From assembly GCA_019635875.1 (NCBI GenBank), contig JAHBYP010000004.1, positions 450,001-514,000 of the forward strand: DNA of 64,000 bases, given 5' to 3'. Below, piece after piece: positions 41,740-50,431 of the stretch (its first letter is position 1; each line of letters starts with the position of its first letter). The position numbers and the translations under genes were made by a program. The stretch is from Alphaproteobacteria bacterium (lineage in GTDB: Bacteria; Pseudomonadota; Alphaproteobacteria; Reyranellales; Reyranellaceae). Under the pieces are notes generated by a model that had not been told where the DNA came from, did not search any database, and worked only from the letters and a program-made list of their open reading frames with translations.

Positions 41740-42435
41740 ATGGTGATCGTGTTCGAGAACTCGCACGGGCAGTACGACTTCGTGATCCAGACCAGCGTGG
41801 CCTTTGCCTTGTCCAAGCTGAATTACAGCCAGAGCGTGCCCGACACCCGGGTAGTGCCGTTTTCATCCACGCTCAACCTGTCGGCAGTGACCGGGCTGGC
41901 GCTGGTCGGGCATGGCAAGCCCGGCGCCATCGAGCGCTGGTCCGCCGACGAGATCGGGAACGCGCTGGCCCACCCGACGCTGGGCGTGACCGGCGCGCTG
42001 AAGAAGCTGGTCGTGACCTCCTGCTATGCCGGCGCGCAGGTGGGAGGCAAGGCCGGCACCTCCACGGTGGAGGTGCTGGCCAGCAAGCTGCGCGGTCGCG
42101 GCGTGGGCGGGCTGGAGATCGTCGGCTACAACGGTCCGAGCATCAAGAATGGCGAACTGGGCTTCTTTGCCAAGGTGGTGAACGACCCGACACCGGGCGC
42201 CGTCACCGCTTCCGCCGAGTTGGTCAATGCCCGCAGCCTGCAGGCTACCGCCAAGTCAAGTTCGGGCGTCACGTTTCCCTCGACGGTCGGCACCACCACC
42301 AACCTCGGCATCCTGGGCCCGATCGCCGCCACGGCGACCAAGGACTTCTACACGCAATTCATCGGCGCGCTCGACAATGCCACCCTGTTGCTGAAGGGCG
42401 ACGACGTGGCGCGTGTGTGCGTGGTGATCGACTAG
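41740..42435 (+). CDS. Peptidase C80-like (caspase-fold) protein
   Basis: A 231-residue protein with a possible His-Cys dyad: H58 in LALVGHGKPG and C95 in LVVTSCYAG. The GHGK and following (V/L)xxC pattern, with EIGNALAHPTLG between, matches the autoprocessing cysteine protease domain (clan CD, C80) of MARTX and clostridial toxins, which is activated by inositol hexakisphosphate. No signal or toxin domain is present, so this is a stand-alone version. GGGGAGAA is 4-11 bases upstream of the start. It lies 106 bases before a metacaspase-type gene. Confidence 0.65.
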   Translation: MVIVFENSHGQYDFVIQTSVAFALSKLNYSQSVPDTRVVPFSSTLNLSAVTGLALVGHGKPGAIERWSADEIGNALAHPTLGVTGALKKLVVTSCYAGAQVGGKAGTSTVEVLASKLRGRGVGGLEIVGYNGPSIKNGELGFFAKVVNDPTPGAVTASAELVNARSLQATAKSSSGVTFPSTVGTTTNLGILGPIAATATKDFYTQFIGALDNATLLLKGDDVARVCVVID

Positions 42436-42541
42436 CCGACGTCGTCGGAGCCCGGCGCCCGCCCGTCTGGGGTCGTTGCGCCGCGCGGCCCGTCACAACG
42501 CGAGCCACTTTGTGTATCATGGCCTCAAAGGGGAGGCCGTC

Positions 42542-43864
42542 ATGAGGTGGTGGTCTGTCGTCCTGATCGGCCTCGCACTGGCGTGGTCGACGACCGCGTG
42601 GTCCCAGGGTGAATCGCGCGTCGCCCTGGTCGTCGGCAACGGCGCCTATCAGAACGCCGAGGCGCTGAGGAATCCGGTGAATGACGCACGTGCGATGGCC
42701 GAGGTGCTGCGCGACGCCGGCTTCGATGTGATCCTGCGCGAGAATGCCACAAGGCGCGGCCTGCTCGAGGGGTTGCGCGAGTTCTCCGCCAAGTTGACGC
42801 CCGGCGGCGTCGGGCTGTTCTACTACGCCGGCCACGGCATGCAGGTGCGCGGCCTCAACTACCTGATCCCGGTCGACGCCGCGCTCAGCAACGAGGACGA
42901 GGTCAAGTATGAGACGCTTGACGTCAACGACGTGCTCAGCCGGCTCGACGAGGCGCGCGCCCGGCTCAGCCTGGTGATCCTCGACGCCTGCCGCGACAAT
43001 CCCTTCGCGCGCCGCTTCCGCTCGACGAGCCGCGGCCTGGCGCAGACCGATGCGCCGCGCGGCACCGTCATCGCCTACGCCACGGCGCCGGGCGAGACCG
43101 CGGCCGATGGCGACGGCGCCAACGGGCTGTACACGACCGAGCTGCTCAAGGCGATCGTGATGCCCGGGCTGAAGCTCGAGGAAGTATTCAAGCGCACCAT
43201 CGATGGCGTGGCCCGCGCATCGGGCAACAAGCAGACACCATGGGTCAGCTCGTCCTTCCGCGGCGAGTTCTATTTCCACGCCGCCGCAGCGGCGCAGCCG
43301 CCGGGATCCCCGGCCGCCACCCCGGCACCGCCGGGCGCCCCCGCCTTCGACGATCGCCAGCTCGAGCTCGCGATGTGGCAGTCAGCCGACAAGAGCGGCC
43401 AGGCCGGCGACTACAACGAGTATCTCAAGAAGTATCCCAACGGCCAGTTCGCCGGCATGGCGCGCAACCGGCTCGCCGCGCTGAAGAACAAGCCGGCACC
43501 CGGTGGTCAGGGTACGCCGGTCGCAACCCCCGTCGCCCCTGGTCCATCGACAGCGTTGCGCCGGGATGTGCCCGTTGCCACGCGCTGGGTCGACAACTGG
43601 GGCGCCGTGTACTCGATGACCCAGTCCGGCGATCGCTATCACTTCACCGCTTCGGGGCAGGGATGTCGCGGCTCCTATACGTCGCAGGGTACCAGCGTGG
43701 TAACCGGCCAACGGGTGGAGGTCAGCTACCGCACCGCCTACGCGGTCGGAATCTCCACGGTCGGAACCTGCACCGGGACGATCTCTGCCGACGGCAATCG
43801 CATCACGTCGAATTGTAGGGACTCGGTCTGCGGCTCCTTCCGGACGGTCATCGACCGGCGCTAG
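42542..43864 (+). CDS. Secreted caspase-like peptidase (C14 metacaspase type)
   Basis: A 440-residue protein with a signal peptide (WWSVVLIGLALAWSTTAWSQ) and a caspase-fold domain over residues 25-250. The catalytic dyad is H98 (GLFYYAGHGMQ) and C150 (LVILDACRDNPF), matching bacterial metacaspase-like C14 enzymes. After a Pro/Ala linker come a repeat-like helical region (AMWQSADKSGQAGDYNEYLK) and a C-terminal beta-rich domain with four cysteines, which could bind a ligand in the periplasm. GGGGAGG precedes the start. Follows the C80-like gene; protease targets unknown. Confidence 0.88.
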   Translation: MRWWSVVLIGLALAWSTTAWSQGESRVALVVGNGAYQNAEALRNPVNDARAMAEVLRDAGFDVILRENATRRGLLEGLREFSAKLTPGGVGLFYYAGHGMQVRGLNYLIPVDAALSNEDEVKYETLDVNDVLSRLDEARARLSLVILDACRDNPFARRFRSTSRGLAQTDAPRGTVIAYATAPGETAADGDGANGLYTTELLKAIVMPGLKLEEVFKRTIDGVARASGNKQTPWVSSSFRGEFYFHAAAAAQPPGSPAATPAPPGAPAFDDRQLELAMWQSADKSGQAGDYNEYLKKYPNGQFAGMARNRLAALKNKPAPGGQGTPVATPVAPGPSTALRRDVPVATRWVDNWGAVYSMTQSGDRYHFTASGQGCRGSYTSQGTSVVTGQRVEVSYRTAYAVGISTVGTCTGTISADGNRITSNCRDSVCGSFRTVIDRR

Positions 43865-43981
43865 GCGCAAGCACGGCCAGCGATCACGGATCCGGCCTGC
43901 TCACGACGCCCGCGCCTTCCTCCTCGGTGTGCGGCGTCAGGATAGCGAACGAGTCGGGTTCATCAGCGTAGGTCGGGTCTT

Positions 43982-44137
43982 CCTTCTCCCCGCGAAGGCG
44001 GGGAGAAGGTGCCCGAAGGGCGGATGAGGGGCTTCGCGGAGTCTCGACAACGACGGTGATCGTCGTTGCGCGAGGAAGCCCCTCATCCGCCTCGCTGACG
44101 CTCGGCACCTTCTCCCCGCCTGCGCGGGGAGAAGGAA
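43982..44137. repeat. Dispersed palindromic repeat (family A), full copy
   Basis: Outer hairpins CCTTCTCCCCGC...GGGGAGAAGG at both ends, inner arms GGCGGATGAGGGGCTTC / GAAGCCCCTCATCCGCC, and a central CAACGAC...GTCGTTG hairpin. It has the same arms that surround the DUF559 gene at 27033-27566. The 43865-44261 intergenic stretch holds only this element and a half copy. Confidence 0.9.
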
Positions 44138-44154
44138 AGAGGATACCGCACTTC

Positions 44155-44175
44155 CCTTCCCCCTCCGGGGGAAGG
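44155..44175. repeat. Family A half element
   Basis: A short perfect hairpin CCTTCCCCC-TCC-GGGGGAAGG immediately after the full copy, with no inner arm. Confidence 0.75.
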
Positions 44176-44261
44176 CAAGACCATGCACCGGCATGATCTG
44201 GGTCAATGCGCGCCGCGCGCCGCCGTGCCTATTGGGCCGGCTGGCAGGGGAGCGCGGGCGC

Positions 44262-45821
44262 ATGGCACAGGGCACACGCAGGATCGTCATCGTCGGCGGC
44301 GGCATCGCCGGCCTGTGCGCCGCTGTCTACGCCCGCAAGTGCGGCTACGACGTCGAGCTGGTCGAGCAGCACAACAGCGTCGGCGGCCTGGCGGCGAGCT
44401 GGCGGCGCGGCGACTACACCTTCGAGACCTGCATGCACTGGCTGGTGGGCTCCAATCCCAACGGCACGCTGCACGCGCAGTGGCGCGAGGTCTGCGATTT
44501 CGAGCGGCTGCGCTTCGTCGATCACGAGGAGTTCGTGCGGCTCGAGGACGAGCACGGCGCCAGCCTGCGCATCTACACCGACGTCGATCGCCTGGAAGCC
44601 GAGCTGCTGCGGGTCGCGCCGCAGGACGAAGGCGAGATCCGCCGCTTCGTCGACGCCGTGCGTCACCTCGTCAACGTGCCGATGCCGCCGATCGGCGAGC
44701 CGTGGCCGGCGATGCTGGTGGGCTTCATGAAGGTGCTGCCCGAGCTGCCCCTGCTGTGGCGCCTGGCGCATCTCAGCACCGAGACCTATGCCCGGCGCTA
44801 CAAGCACTCCCTGCTGCGGCGCTTCTTTGAGGGCGGCGCGACCGGCCGGCTGTCGCTGCTCGCCTTGGTCATCTCGCTGGCCTGGATGAGCGCGCGCAAC
44901 GCCGGCTACGCCATCGGCGGCTCGCAGGCGCTGATCCGCGAGATCCTCGACGAGCTGCTCGTGCTCGGCGGGCGGGTGCGCTGCGGCACCCGGGTCGCCA
45001 AGGTGCTGGTCGAGAACGACCGCGCCATCGGCGTGCAGCTCGAGGACGGCGAGATGATCCCGGCCGACTGGGTGATCTCCGCCGCCGACGCGCACGCCAC
45101 GCTGCACCAGCTGCTCGGCGGCAGGTACAACGATCCCGCCTTCGAGAAGGCCTTCGCCGGCTACGAGACCTTCCCGTCCTATGTCCAGGTCTCGCTCGGC
45201 GTGGCGCGCGAGCTGTCGCGCGAGCCGGGCTACCTCACCCTGGTGCTCGACCAGGCGCTGGAGGTCGATCCCCAGACCCGGCTGCAGAGCCTGTCGTTCC
45301 GCCTGTTCCACTTCGACCCGACCTTCGCGCCGCCGGGCAAGACCGCCGTCACCTGCTTCCTGCCGACGCGCAATCACGCCTGGTGGGCCGAGCTGCGCCG
45401 CGACCAGCCGCGGCGCTACGAGGCGCAAAAGCAGCGCGTCGCCGACGCCGTCATCGCCGTCCTGGCCCGCCGCCTGCCCGGCGTCGCCCGGGACATCGAG
45501 GTGCTCGACGTCGCCACGCCGGCGACGGTCATGGCCTATACCGGCAACTGGCAGGGCAGCATGGAGGGCTGGCTGATGACGCCGCGGACCGGCTTCGGCG
45601 GCCTGCCGCAGACGCTGCGCGGCCTGTACCACTTCGCCATGGTCGGGCACTGGGTGCAGCCCGGCGGCGGCCTGCCCAGCGGCCTGCTGACCGCGCGCTC
45701 GGCGATCAGGGCGATCTGCCGCCACGACGGCGTGCCGTTCTCGGTGCAGGAGTATCCGACGACCGGCGCGGTGCGCCCGGCGGCCGGGGAGGATGGCCGC
45801 ACCGGCGCCACGCTTTCTTGA
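44262..45821 (+). CDS. CrtI/phytoene desaturase-family FAD oxidoreductase
   Basis: A 519-residue flavoprotein with a dinucleotide loop IVIVGGGIAGLCAAVYARKC (residues 8-27) followed by the acidic HNSVGGLAASW segment that forms the rest of the FAD site. The C-terminal FAD contact is HWVQPGGGLPSGLLTARSA. Such proteins include carotenoid desaturases and retinol saturase-like reductases. No neighbouring carotenoid gene is present, so it is more likely a reductase of the retinol-saturase group. The start at 44262 is chosen by the loop position; the frame extends to 44193. Confidence 0.85.
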   Translation: MAQGTRRIVIVGGGIAGLCAAVYARKCGYDVELVEQHNSVGGLAASWRRGDYTFETCMHWLVGSNPNGTLHAQWREVCDFERLRFVDHEEFVRLEDEHGASLRIYTDVDRLEAELLRVAPQDEGEIRRFVDAVRHLVNVPMPPIGEPWPAMLVGFMKVLPELPLLWRLAHLSTETYARRYKHSLLRRFFEGGATGRLSLLALVISLAWMSARNAGYAIGGSQALIREILDELLVLGGRVRCGTRVAKVLVENDRAIGVQLEDGEMIPADWVISAADAHATLHQLLGGRYNDPAFEKAFAGYETFPSYVQVSLGVARELSREPGYLTLVLDQALEVDPQTRLQSLSFRLFHFDPTFAPPGKTAVTCFLPTRNHAWWAELRRDQPRRYEAQKQRVADAVIAVLARRLPGVARDIEVLDVATPATVMAYTGNWQGSMEGWLMTPRTGFGGLPQTLRGLYHFAMVGHWVQPGGGLPSGLLTARSAIRAICRHDGVPFSVQEYPTTGAVRPAAGEDGRTGATLS

Positions 45822-45844
45822 CTTCGCCGGCGCTAGGCGTATAT

Positions 45845-45860
45845 TTAACCCATTAGTTAA
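45845..45860. promoter_or_regulatory. Candidate ArsR operator
   Basis: The dyad TTAAC-CCATTA-GTTAA lies in the AT-rich segment 25-40 bases before the ArsR gene start (45885). Such TTAAC-type dyads are typical of ArsR-SRPBCC promoters. Confidence 0.55.
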
Positions 45861-45884
45861 TTTGAGGGATCTGCCCGCACCGCC

Positions 45885-46235
45885 ATGGCCTCCGACCATC
45901 TCAGCGCCACCTTCGCCGCCCTTGCCGACCCGACGCGGCGCGCCATCCTCGCCCGCCTGGTGAAGGGCGAAGCGTCGGTCACCGAGCTGGCCGAGCCCTT
46001 CGACATGAGCCTGCCGGCGGTCTCCAAGCACCTGAAGGTGCTGGAGGGCGCCGGGCTGATCACGCGCGGCCGCGAGGCGCAGTGGCGCCCGTGCAAGCTG
46101 GAGGCCGCCCCCTTGAAAGACGCCACCGACTGGCTTGACCAGTACCGTCGCTTCTGGGAACAGAGCTTCGATCGTCTCGAAGCGCATCTGCGCGCCCTGC
46201 AAGCGAAAGGGAAGAAGGGTGGCCGCCGAAAATAG
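45885..46235 (+). CDS. ArsR-family transcriptional repressor
   Basis: A 116-residue winged-HTH protein with the ArsR motif LADPTRRAILARLVKGEASV and recognition helix SLPAVSKHLKVLEGAGLI. It has only one cysteine (RPCKLE), so it is not a typical metal sensor. Its neighbour is an SRPBCC (AHSA1) gene with which it overlaps by 17 bases, a partnership that is common for ArsR proteins controlling a lipid- or hydrophobic-ligand-binding protein. A TTAAC dyad upstream is the likely operator. Confidence 0.93.
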   Translation: MASDHLSATFAALADPTRRAILARLVKGEASVTELAEPFDMSLPAVSKHLKVLEGAGLITRGREAQWRPCKLEAAPLKDATDWLDQYRRFWEQSFDRLEAHLRALQAKGKKGGRRK

Positions 46236-46692
46236 GATTCCTGCCCAGCCGGGCGAGCGCGAGCTTGTCCTCACCCGCACCTTCGATGCCCCGCGTCCCA
46301 TGGTCTATCGCGCCTGGGTCGAGATCGGCCATGTCCAGGAATGGTGGGGCCCGCAGGGCTTCACCATGGTGTCGTGCCAGATGGACGTGCGGCCCGGCGG
46401 CAAGTGGCGCAAGGAGATCCGCTCGCCCGAGGGCAAGGTCTTCCTGCGCTACGGCATCTATCGCGAGGTGGTCGAGCCGGAGCGGCTGGTCTTCACCTAC
46501 GTCACCGACGATGTCGGCGGCGCGCCCGATCACGAGACGACGGTGACCGTGCTGTTCGCCGAGGCCGGCAAGGACAGGACGCGGCTGACGCTGTGGCAGA
46601 CCGGCTTCGACACCGTCGCCTCGGCCCAATCGCACAAGGGCGGCTGGACCAGCACGATGGAGCGCTTCATGGATTATCTGAAGACGCTCTGA
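46219..46692 (+). CDS. SRPBCC/AHSA1-domain protein
   Basis: A 157-residue START-like beta-barrel protein of the 'activator of Hsp90 ATPase 1-like' family. Signature: LTRTFDAPRPMVYRAWVE, then WWGPQGFTMVSCQMDVRPGG, ending WTSTMERFMDYLKTL. It starts at a GTG inside the ArsR gene, with AGAAGG right upstream, and overlaps it by 17 bases. The protein probably binds a hydrophobic ligand; the ligand is unknown. Confidence 0.9.
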   Translation: MAAENRIPAQPGERELVLTRTFDAPRPMVYRAWVEIGHVQEWWGPQGFTMVSCQMDVRPGGKWRKEIRSPEGKVFLRYGIYREVVEPERLVFTYVTDDVGGAPDHETTVTVLFAEAGKDRTRLTLWQTGFDTVASAQSHKGGWTSTMERFMDYLKTL

Positions 46693-46707
46693 CGTCGTCG
46701 AGCCCAT

Positions 46708-46739
46708 CTGTCATCCATCGCTGCGATTGGGATGACAGG
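46708..46739. repeat. Partial family B repeat
   Basis: CTGTCATCCATCGCTGCG-ATTGGGATGACAG, a short degenerate copy after the SRPBCC gene, probably serving as its terminator. Confidence 0.6.
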
Positions 46740-46769
46740 CAGGGCGATCGCATATGGTGTTTCCACTCC

Positions 46770-46796
46770 TACCTTCCCCCGCCAGCGGGGGAAGGC
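46770..46796. repeat. Family A half element
   Basis: The hairpin ACCTTCCCCCGCC-AGC-GGGGGAAGGC stands alone in the gap before the Nudix gene. Confidence 0.75.
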
Positions 46797-46890
46797 ATTC
46801 CACCAGCGGGATGGACTCATGCGCCCTCCTCTTGGTCGGCTGTGCGATGTCTGCTACCGCTGGCGCCGACGTGAACGCCGGAGTCCAGCG

Positions 46891-47490
46891 ATGAAAGAGG
46901 AACGGGTCGTCTCGGTCGAGAGGCGCACCGCCTTCAAGGGCTATTTCGAGATCGGCGAGTACCGCTTCCGCCACACGCTGTTCGCCGGCGGCGTCGGCCC
47001 CGAGGTCAGGCGCGAGATTTTCGAGCGCGGCCATGCCGCCACCGTGCTGCCCTACGATCCGGTACGCGACGCGGTGGTGCTGATCCGCCAGTTCAGGCCC
47101 GGCGCGCATGTCGCGGGTCGCCAGGCCTGGATCTGGGAGATCGTCGCCGGCATCATCGATGCAGGCGAGACGACCGAGGATGTCGCGCGGCGCGAGGCAC
47201 GCGAGGAGGCCGACCTCGACATCCTCGAGCTGCTGCCGATGCAGACCTATCTCTCGAGCCCCGGCGGCACGTCGGAGACGGTGACCCAGTTCCTGGGGCG
47301 CGTCGATGCCAGCAAGGCCGGCGGCATCCACGGCCTCGCGACCGAGGGCGAGGACATCCTGGTGCGCGTCTTTGCGCTGGCCGAGGCGCGCGCCATGCTC
47401 GAGCGCGGCGAGATCGCCAGCGCCAGCGGCCTGGCCTCGATGCTGTGGCTGCTGCTGCACCGCGAGACGGTGCGCGAGAGGTGGCGGTGA
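46891..47490 (+). CDS. Nudix hydrolase, ADP-ribose pyrophosphatase type
   Basis: A 199-residue Nudix protein. The Nudix box is at residues about 87-110: GIIDAGETTEDVARREAREE followed by ADLDI, with the G-x5-E-x7-REUxEE pattern complete but the final Gly replaced by Asp. Upstream RRTAFKGYFEIGEYRFRHTL and GHAATVLPYDPVRDAVVLIR match ADP-ribose hydrolases (NudF-like). It splits ADP-ribose to AMP and ribose-5-phosphate, which fits the ribokinase gene that follows with a 4-base overlap. Start by homology at 46891. Confidence 0.88.
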   Translation: MKEERVVSVERRTAFKGYFEIGEYRFRHTLFAGGVGPEVRREIFERGHAATVLPYDPVRDAVVLIRQFRPGAHVAGRQAWIWEIVAGIIDAGETTEDVARREAREEADLDILELLPMQTYLSSPGGTSETVTQFLGRVDASKAGGIHGLATEGEDILVRVFALAEARAMLERGEIASASGLASMLWLLLHRETVRERWR

Positions 47491-48395
47491 GCGGCCGGGT
47501 CATCGTCGCCGGCAGCCTCAACATGGATCTCGTCGCCGAGGCGCCATCCCTGCCGCTGCCCGGCGAGACCGTCATGGGCTCGGCCTTCCACACCCTGCCC
47601 GGCGGCAAGGGCCTGAACCAGGCGGTGGCGGCGGCGCGGCTGGGTGCCAGCGTTGCGATGATCGGATGCGTCGGGCATGACGCGTTCGGCGCTCGACTGC
47701 TCGAGGTGATCGAGGCGGACGGCGTCGATGCATCCGGCGTGCGCCGGACCGGCGAGGCGCCCACCGGTATCGCGCAGATCGTCGTCAGCCGCGGCGAGAA
47801 CAGCATCGTCGTCGTGCCCGGCGCCAACATGAGCATGACCGACGCCGACATCTCGTCGGTCGACATCGCCGATGGCGACGTCGTGGTCGCCCAGCTCGAA
47901 ACCCCGGTCGCGGTGAGCGAACGGCTGTTCGCCCGCGCCCGCAATGCCACGACCATTCTCAACGCCGCGCCGGCCGCGACCGTCCCCAACTCTCTGCTGG
48001 CGCTCACCGACGTGCTGGTGGTCAACGAGACCGAGCTCGCGACCTTGTCGAACGCGCGGCTGAGCGAGGACAGCGCCGTGGCCGAGATCGTGGCCGCCGC
48101 GCAATCGCTGCGGCGCGCCAACATGGCGGTGATCGTTACGCTGGGCCGCCGCGGCGCGCTGCTGTTGCGAGGCGACGCGCCGCCGCAGACCGTCGGCGGT
48201 CGCGCGGTCAATGCCGTCGACAGCACCGGCGCCGGCGATTGCTTCGTCGGCGCCTATGCCGCGGCGCTGGCGACCGCGCGGCCCGGCTCGGCGCTCGCCT
48301 TCGCCAATGCCGCCGCCGCGCTGGCGGTGACCAGGCGCGGCGCGGCGCCGGCGATGCCGCGTCTCGCCGAGGTCGTGGCGCTCATGCGCGCATGA
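47487..48395 (+). CDS. rbsK: Ribokinase
   Basis: A 302-residue PfkB-family kinase that makes ribose-5-phosphate. N-terminal signature LPGGKGLNQAVAAARLGA, and C-terminal DSTGAGDCFVGAY with catalytic D251. GTG at 47487 overlaps the Nudix stop (GTGA) and has GAGAGG 5 bases upstream. Downstream of an ADP-ribose pyrophosphatase it could salvage ribose from ADP-ribose turnover (inference). Confidence 0.9.
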   Translation: MSGRVIVAGSLNMDLVAEAPSLPLPGETVMGSAFHTLPGGKGLNQAVAAARLGASVAMIGCVGHDAFGARLLEVIEADGVDASGVRRTGEAPTGIAQIVVSRGENSIVVVPGANMSMTDADISSVDIADGDVVVAQLETPVAVSERLFARARNATTILNAAPAATVPNSLLALTDVLVVNETELATLSNARLSEDSAVAEIVAAAQSLRRANMAVIVTLGRRGALLLRGDAPPQTVGGRAVNAVDSTGAGDCFVGAYAAALATARPGSALAFANAAAALAVTRRGAAPAMPRLAEVVALMRA

Positions 48396-48471
48396 GGCGG
48401 TTCGGGTTGCCCGGCCGTGGCGCATGGCGCTAGGTTCCGGCCACCTTCCCCTCCTCTTGGGCACAACGACC

Positions 48472-49473
48472 ATGGACGTCCGTTCCGGCTTCCTCGACAG
48501 CATCGGCAACACGCCGCTGATCCGCCTCAAGGCCGCCTCCGAGGCGACCGGCTGCGAGATCTACGGCAAGGCCGAGTTCCTCAACCCCGGCGGCTCGGTG
48601 AAGGACCGCGCCGCACTGGCGATCGTCGAGGACGCGGAGAAGCGCGGCCAGCTGCGGCCCGGCGGCGTGATCGTCGAGGGCACCGCGGGCAACACCGGCA
48701 TCGGCCTGGCGCTGGTCGGCAACGCCAAGGGCTATCGCACCGTGATCGTGATGCCCGAGACGCAGAGCCAGGAGAAGAAGGACATGCTCAGGCTCTGCGG
48801 CGCCGACCTGCGCCTCGTGCCCGCCCTGCCCTACGCCAATCCCGGCAACTACGTGCGCTACTCCGGCACGCTGGCAGCGGAGATGGCCAAGAGCGAACCC
48901 AATGGCGCGATCTGGGCCAACCAGTTCGACAACGTCGCCAACCGCGACGGCCACTACAGGACGACCGGCCCGGAGATCTGGGCGCAGACCGACGGCAAGG
49001 TCGACGGCTTCACCTGCGCCGTGGGCAGCGGCGGCACCTTGGGCGGCGTGTCGCTGGCGCTGAAGGAGCGCAATCCCAACGTCAAGATCGCGCTCGCCGA
49101 TCCGATGGGCGCGGCGCTCTACGCCTGGTATACGCGCGGCGAGCTGAAGGCCGAAGGCAACTCGATCACCGAAGGCATCGGCCAGGGCCGCGTCACCGCC
49201 AACCTCGAGGGCGTCGCCGTCGACATGGCTTTCCAGATCAAGGACGAGGACGCGCTGCCGCTGATCTTCGACTTGTTGCAGCACGAAGGCCTGTGCCTGG
49301 GCAGCTCCTCGGCGATCAACATCGCCGGCGCGATCCAGCTGGCCAAGGCGATGGGCCCAGGCAAGACCATCGTCACCATCCTCGCCGATGGCGGCCAGCG
49401 CTATCAGAGCAAGCTGTTCAATCCCACGTGGCTGCGCGAAAAGAACCTGCCCGTGCCGAGTTGGCTGGCCTGA
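48472..49473 (+). CDS. cysK: Cysteine synthase (O-acetylserine sulfhydrylase)
   Basis: A 333-residue PLP enzyme. The lysine that binds PLP is K44 (NPGGSVKDRAA); the phosphate loop is GTAGNTGIGLAL, and the substrate loop is GSGGTLGGV. It converts O-acetylserine and sulfide to cysteine. The sequence QFDNVANRDGHYRTTGPEIW matches the OASS family with a somewhat cystathionine beta-synthase-like insertion, so a CysK/CysM choice is uncertain. It opens a run of sulfur-related genes. Confidence 0.92.
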   Translation: MDVRSGFLDSIGNTPLIRLKAASEATGCEIYGKAEFLNPGGSVKDRAALAIVEDAEKRGQLRPGGVIVEGTAGNTGIGLALVGNAKGYRTVIVMPETQSQEKKDMLRLCGADLRLVPALPYANPGNYVRYSGTLAAEMAKSEPNGAIWANQFDNVANRDGHYRTTGPEIWAQTDGKVDGFTCAVGSGGTLGGVSLALKERNPNVKIALADPMGAALYAWYTRGELKAEGNSITEGIGQGRVTANLEGVAVDMAFQIKDEDALPLIFDLLQHEGLCLGSSSAINIAGAIQLAKAMGPGKTIVTILADGGQRYQSKLFNPTWLREKNLPVPSWLA

Positions 49474-49479
49474 TTTCTT

Positions 49480-49509
49480 TCCTTCTCCCCGCGAAGGCGG
49501 GGAGAAGGA
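49480..49509. repeat. Family A half element
   Basis: A single hairpin CCTTCTCCCCGCGAAGGCGGGGAGAAGG-like unit between cysK and the alaX gene. Confidence 0.75.
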
Positions 49510-49580
49510 GGACTGAACTGCGACATCAGCATGACAATGAAGCCATTTCGCATCCCCTGAGGGTGCGCTATGCGTTGGCC

Positions 49581-50282
49581 ATGACAGAAGAACTCTTCCG
49601 CCAGGATTCGTATCTCAAGAGCTGCGAGGCGACCGTCGTCGGCGTCGACGACAAGGGCGTGCGCCTGGATCGCACCGTGTTCTATCCCACCGGCGGCGGC
49701 CAGCCGGGCGACAGCGGCACGCTGGCCTTCGCCGATGGTCGCGTCGCGAAAGTCGTCGACTCGATCAAGGGCGACGGCGTCGTGCATGTGCTGGCGCCGG
49801 ATGCGCTGCGTCCGGCCGTGGGCGACAAGGTCACGGCCACGGTCGATTGGGATAGGCGCTACCGCCACATGCGCATGCACACGGCACTGCACGTGATGTC
49901 GGCGGTGATCAAGGGCAACGTCACCGGCGGCCAGGTCAACGCCGACAGGAGCCGGCTCGACTTCAACCTCGAGGGCGAGGTGCCGACCAAGGAATTCGTC
50001 ACCGACGAGATGGCCAGGCTGATCGGGCTGGACCGCCCGGTCGCGGCGCAATGGATCACCGACGAGGAGCTCGAGGCGCGGCCCGAGCTGGTCAAGACCA
50101 TGAGCGTGCGGCCGCCCTCGGGCGCCGGCAAGGTGCGCCTGCTGTCGATCGAAGGCGTCGACCTGCAGGCCTGCGGCGGCACGCACGTGGCGCGCACGTC
50201 GGAGATCGGCCGGGTCGAGTGCGTGAAGGTCGAGAACAAGGGCAAGATGAACCGCCGCTTCATCGTCCAGCTCGTCGATTAG
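49581..50282 (+). CDS. alaX: Alanyl-tRNA editing protein (AlaX)
   Basis: A 233-residue free-standing editing domain that hydrolyses mischarged Ser-tRNA-Ala. The zinc ligands are H100 and H104 (MHTALHVM) and C198/H202 (ACGGTHVAR). Length and lack of a synthetase domain put it in the AlaX-M group. It stands in the run of cysteine and thiol genes, which may be incidental. Confidence 0.9.
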   Translation: MTEELFRQDSYLKSCEATVVGVDDKGVRLDRTVFYPTGGGQPGDSGTLAFADGRVAKVVDSIKGDGVVHVLAPDALRPAVGDKVTATVDWDRRYRHMRMHTALHVMSAVIKGNVTGGQVNADRSRLDFNLEGEVPTKEFVTDEMARLIGLDRPVAAQWITDEELEARPELVKTMSVRPPSGAGKVRLLSIEGVDLQACGGTHVARTSEIGRVECVKVENKGKMNRRFIVQLVD

Positions 50283-50407
50283 TCCCCTCTCCCCGCATGC
50301 GGGGAGAGGGTTAGGGTGAGGGGTTGCCGCAAGTGGCGCACCGCCGTCCGTGCGCAACTTGATACAGCCCCTCACCCCGACCCTCTCCCCGCATGCGGGG
50401 AGAGGGA
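50283..50407. repeat. Dispersed palindromic repeat (family A, variant)
   Basis: CCCCTCTCCCCGCATGCGGGGAGAGGG hairpins at both ends with inner arms TTAGGGTGAGGGG / CCCCTCACCCCGA. It fills the gap between alaX and sseA and ends 25 bases before the sseA start. Confidence 0.85.
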
Positions 50408-50431
50408 GAAAAACCGCAAGAGGAAACGTTC

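Noticed and set aside
44229..46301. 690-codon minus-strand frame over the CrtI-like and ArsR genes
   Set aside because: Shadow frame; the plus-strand genes have full family motifs and an operator.
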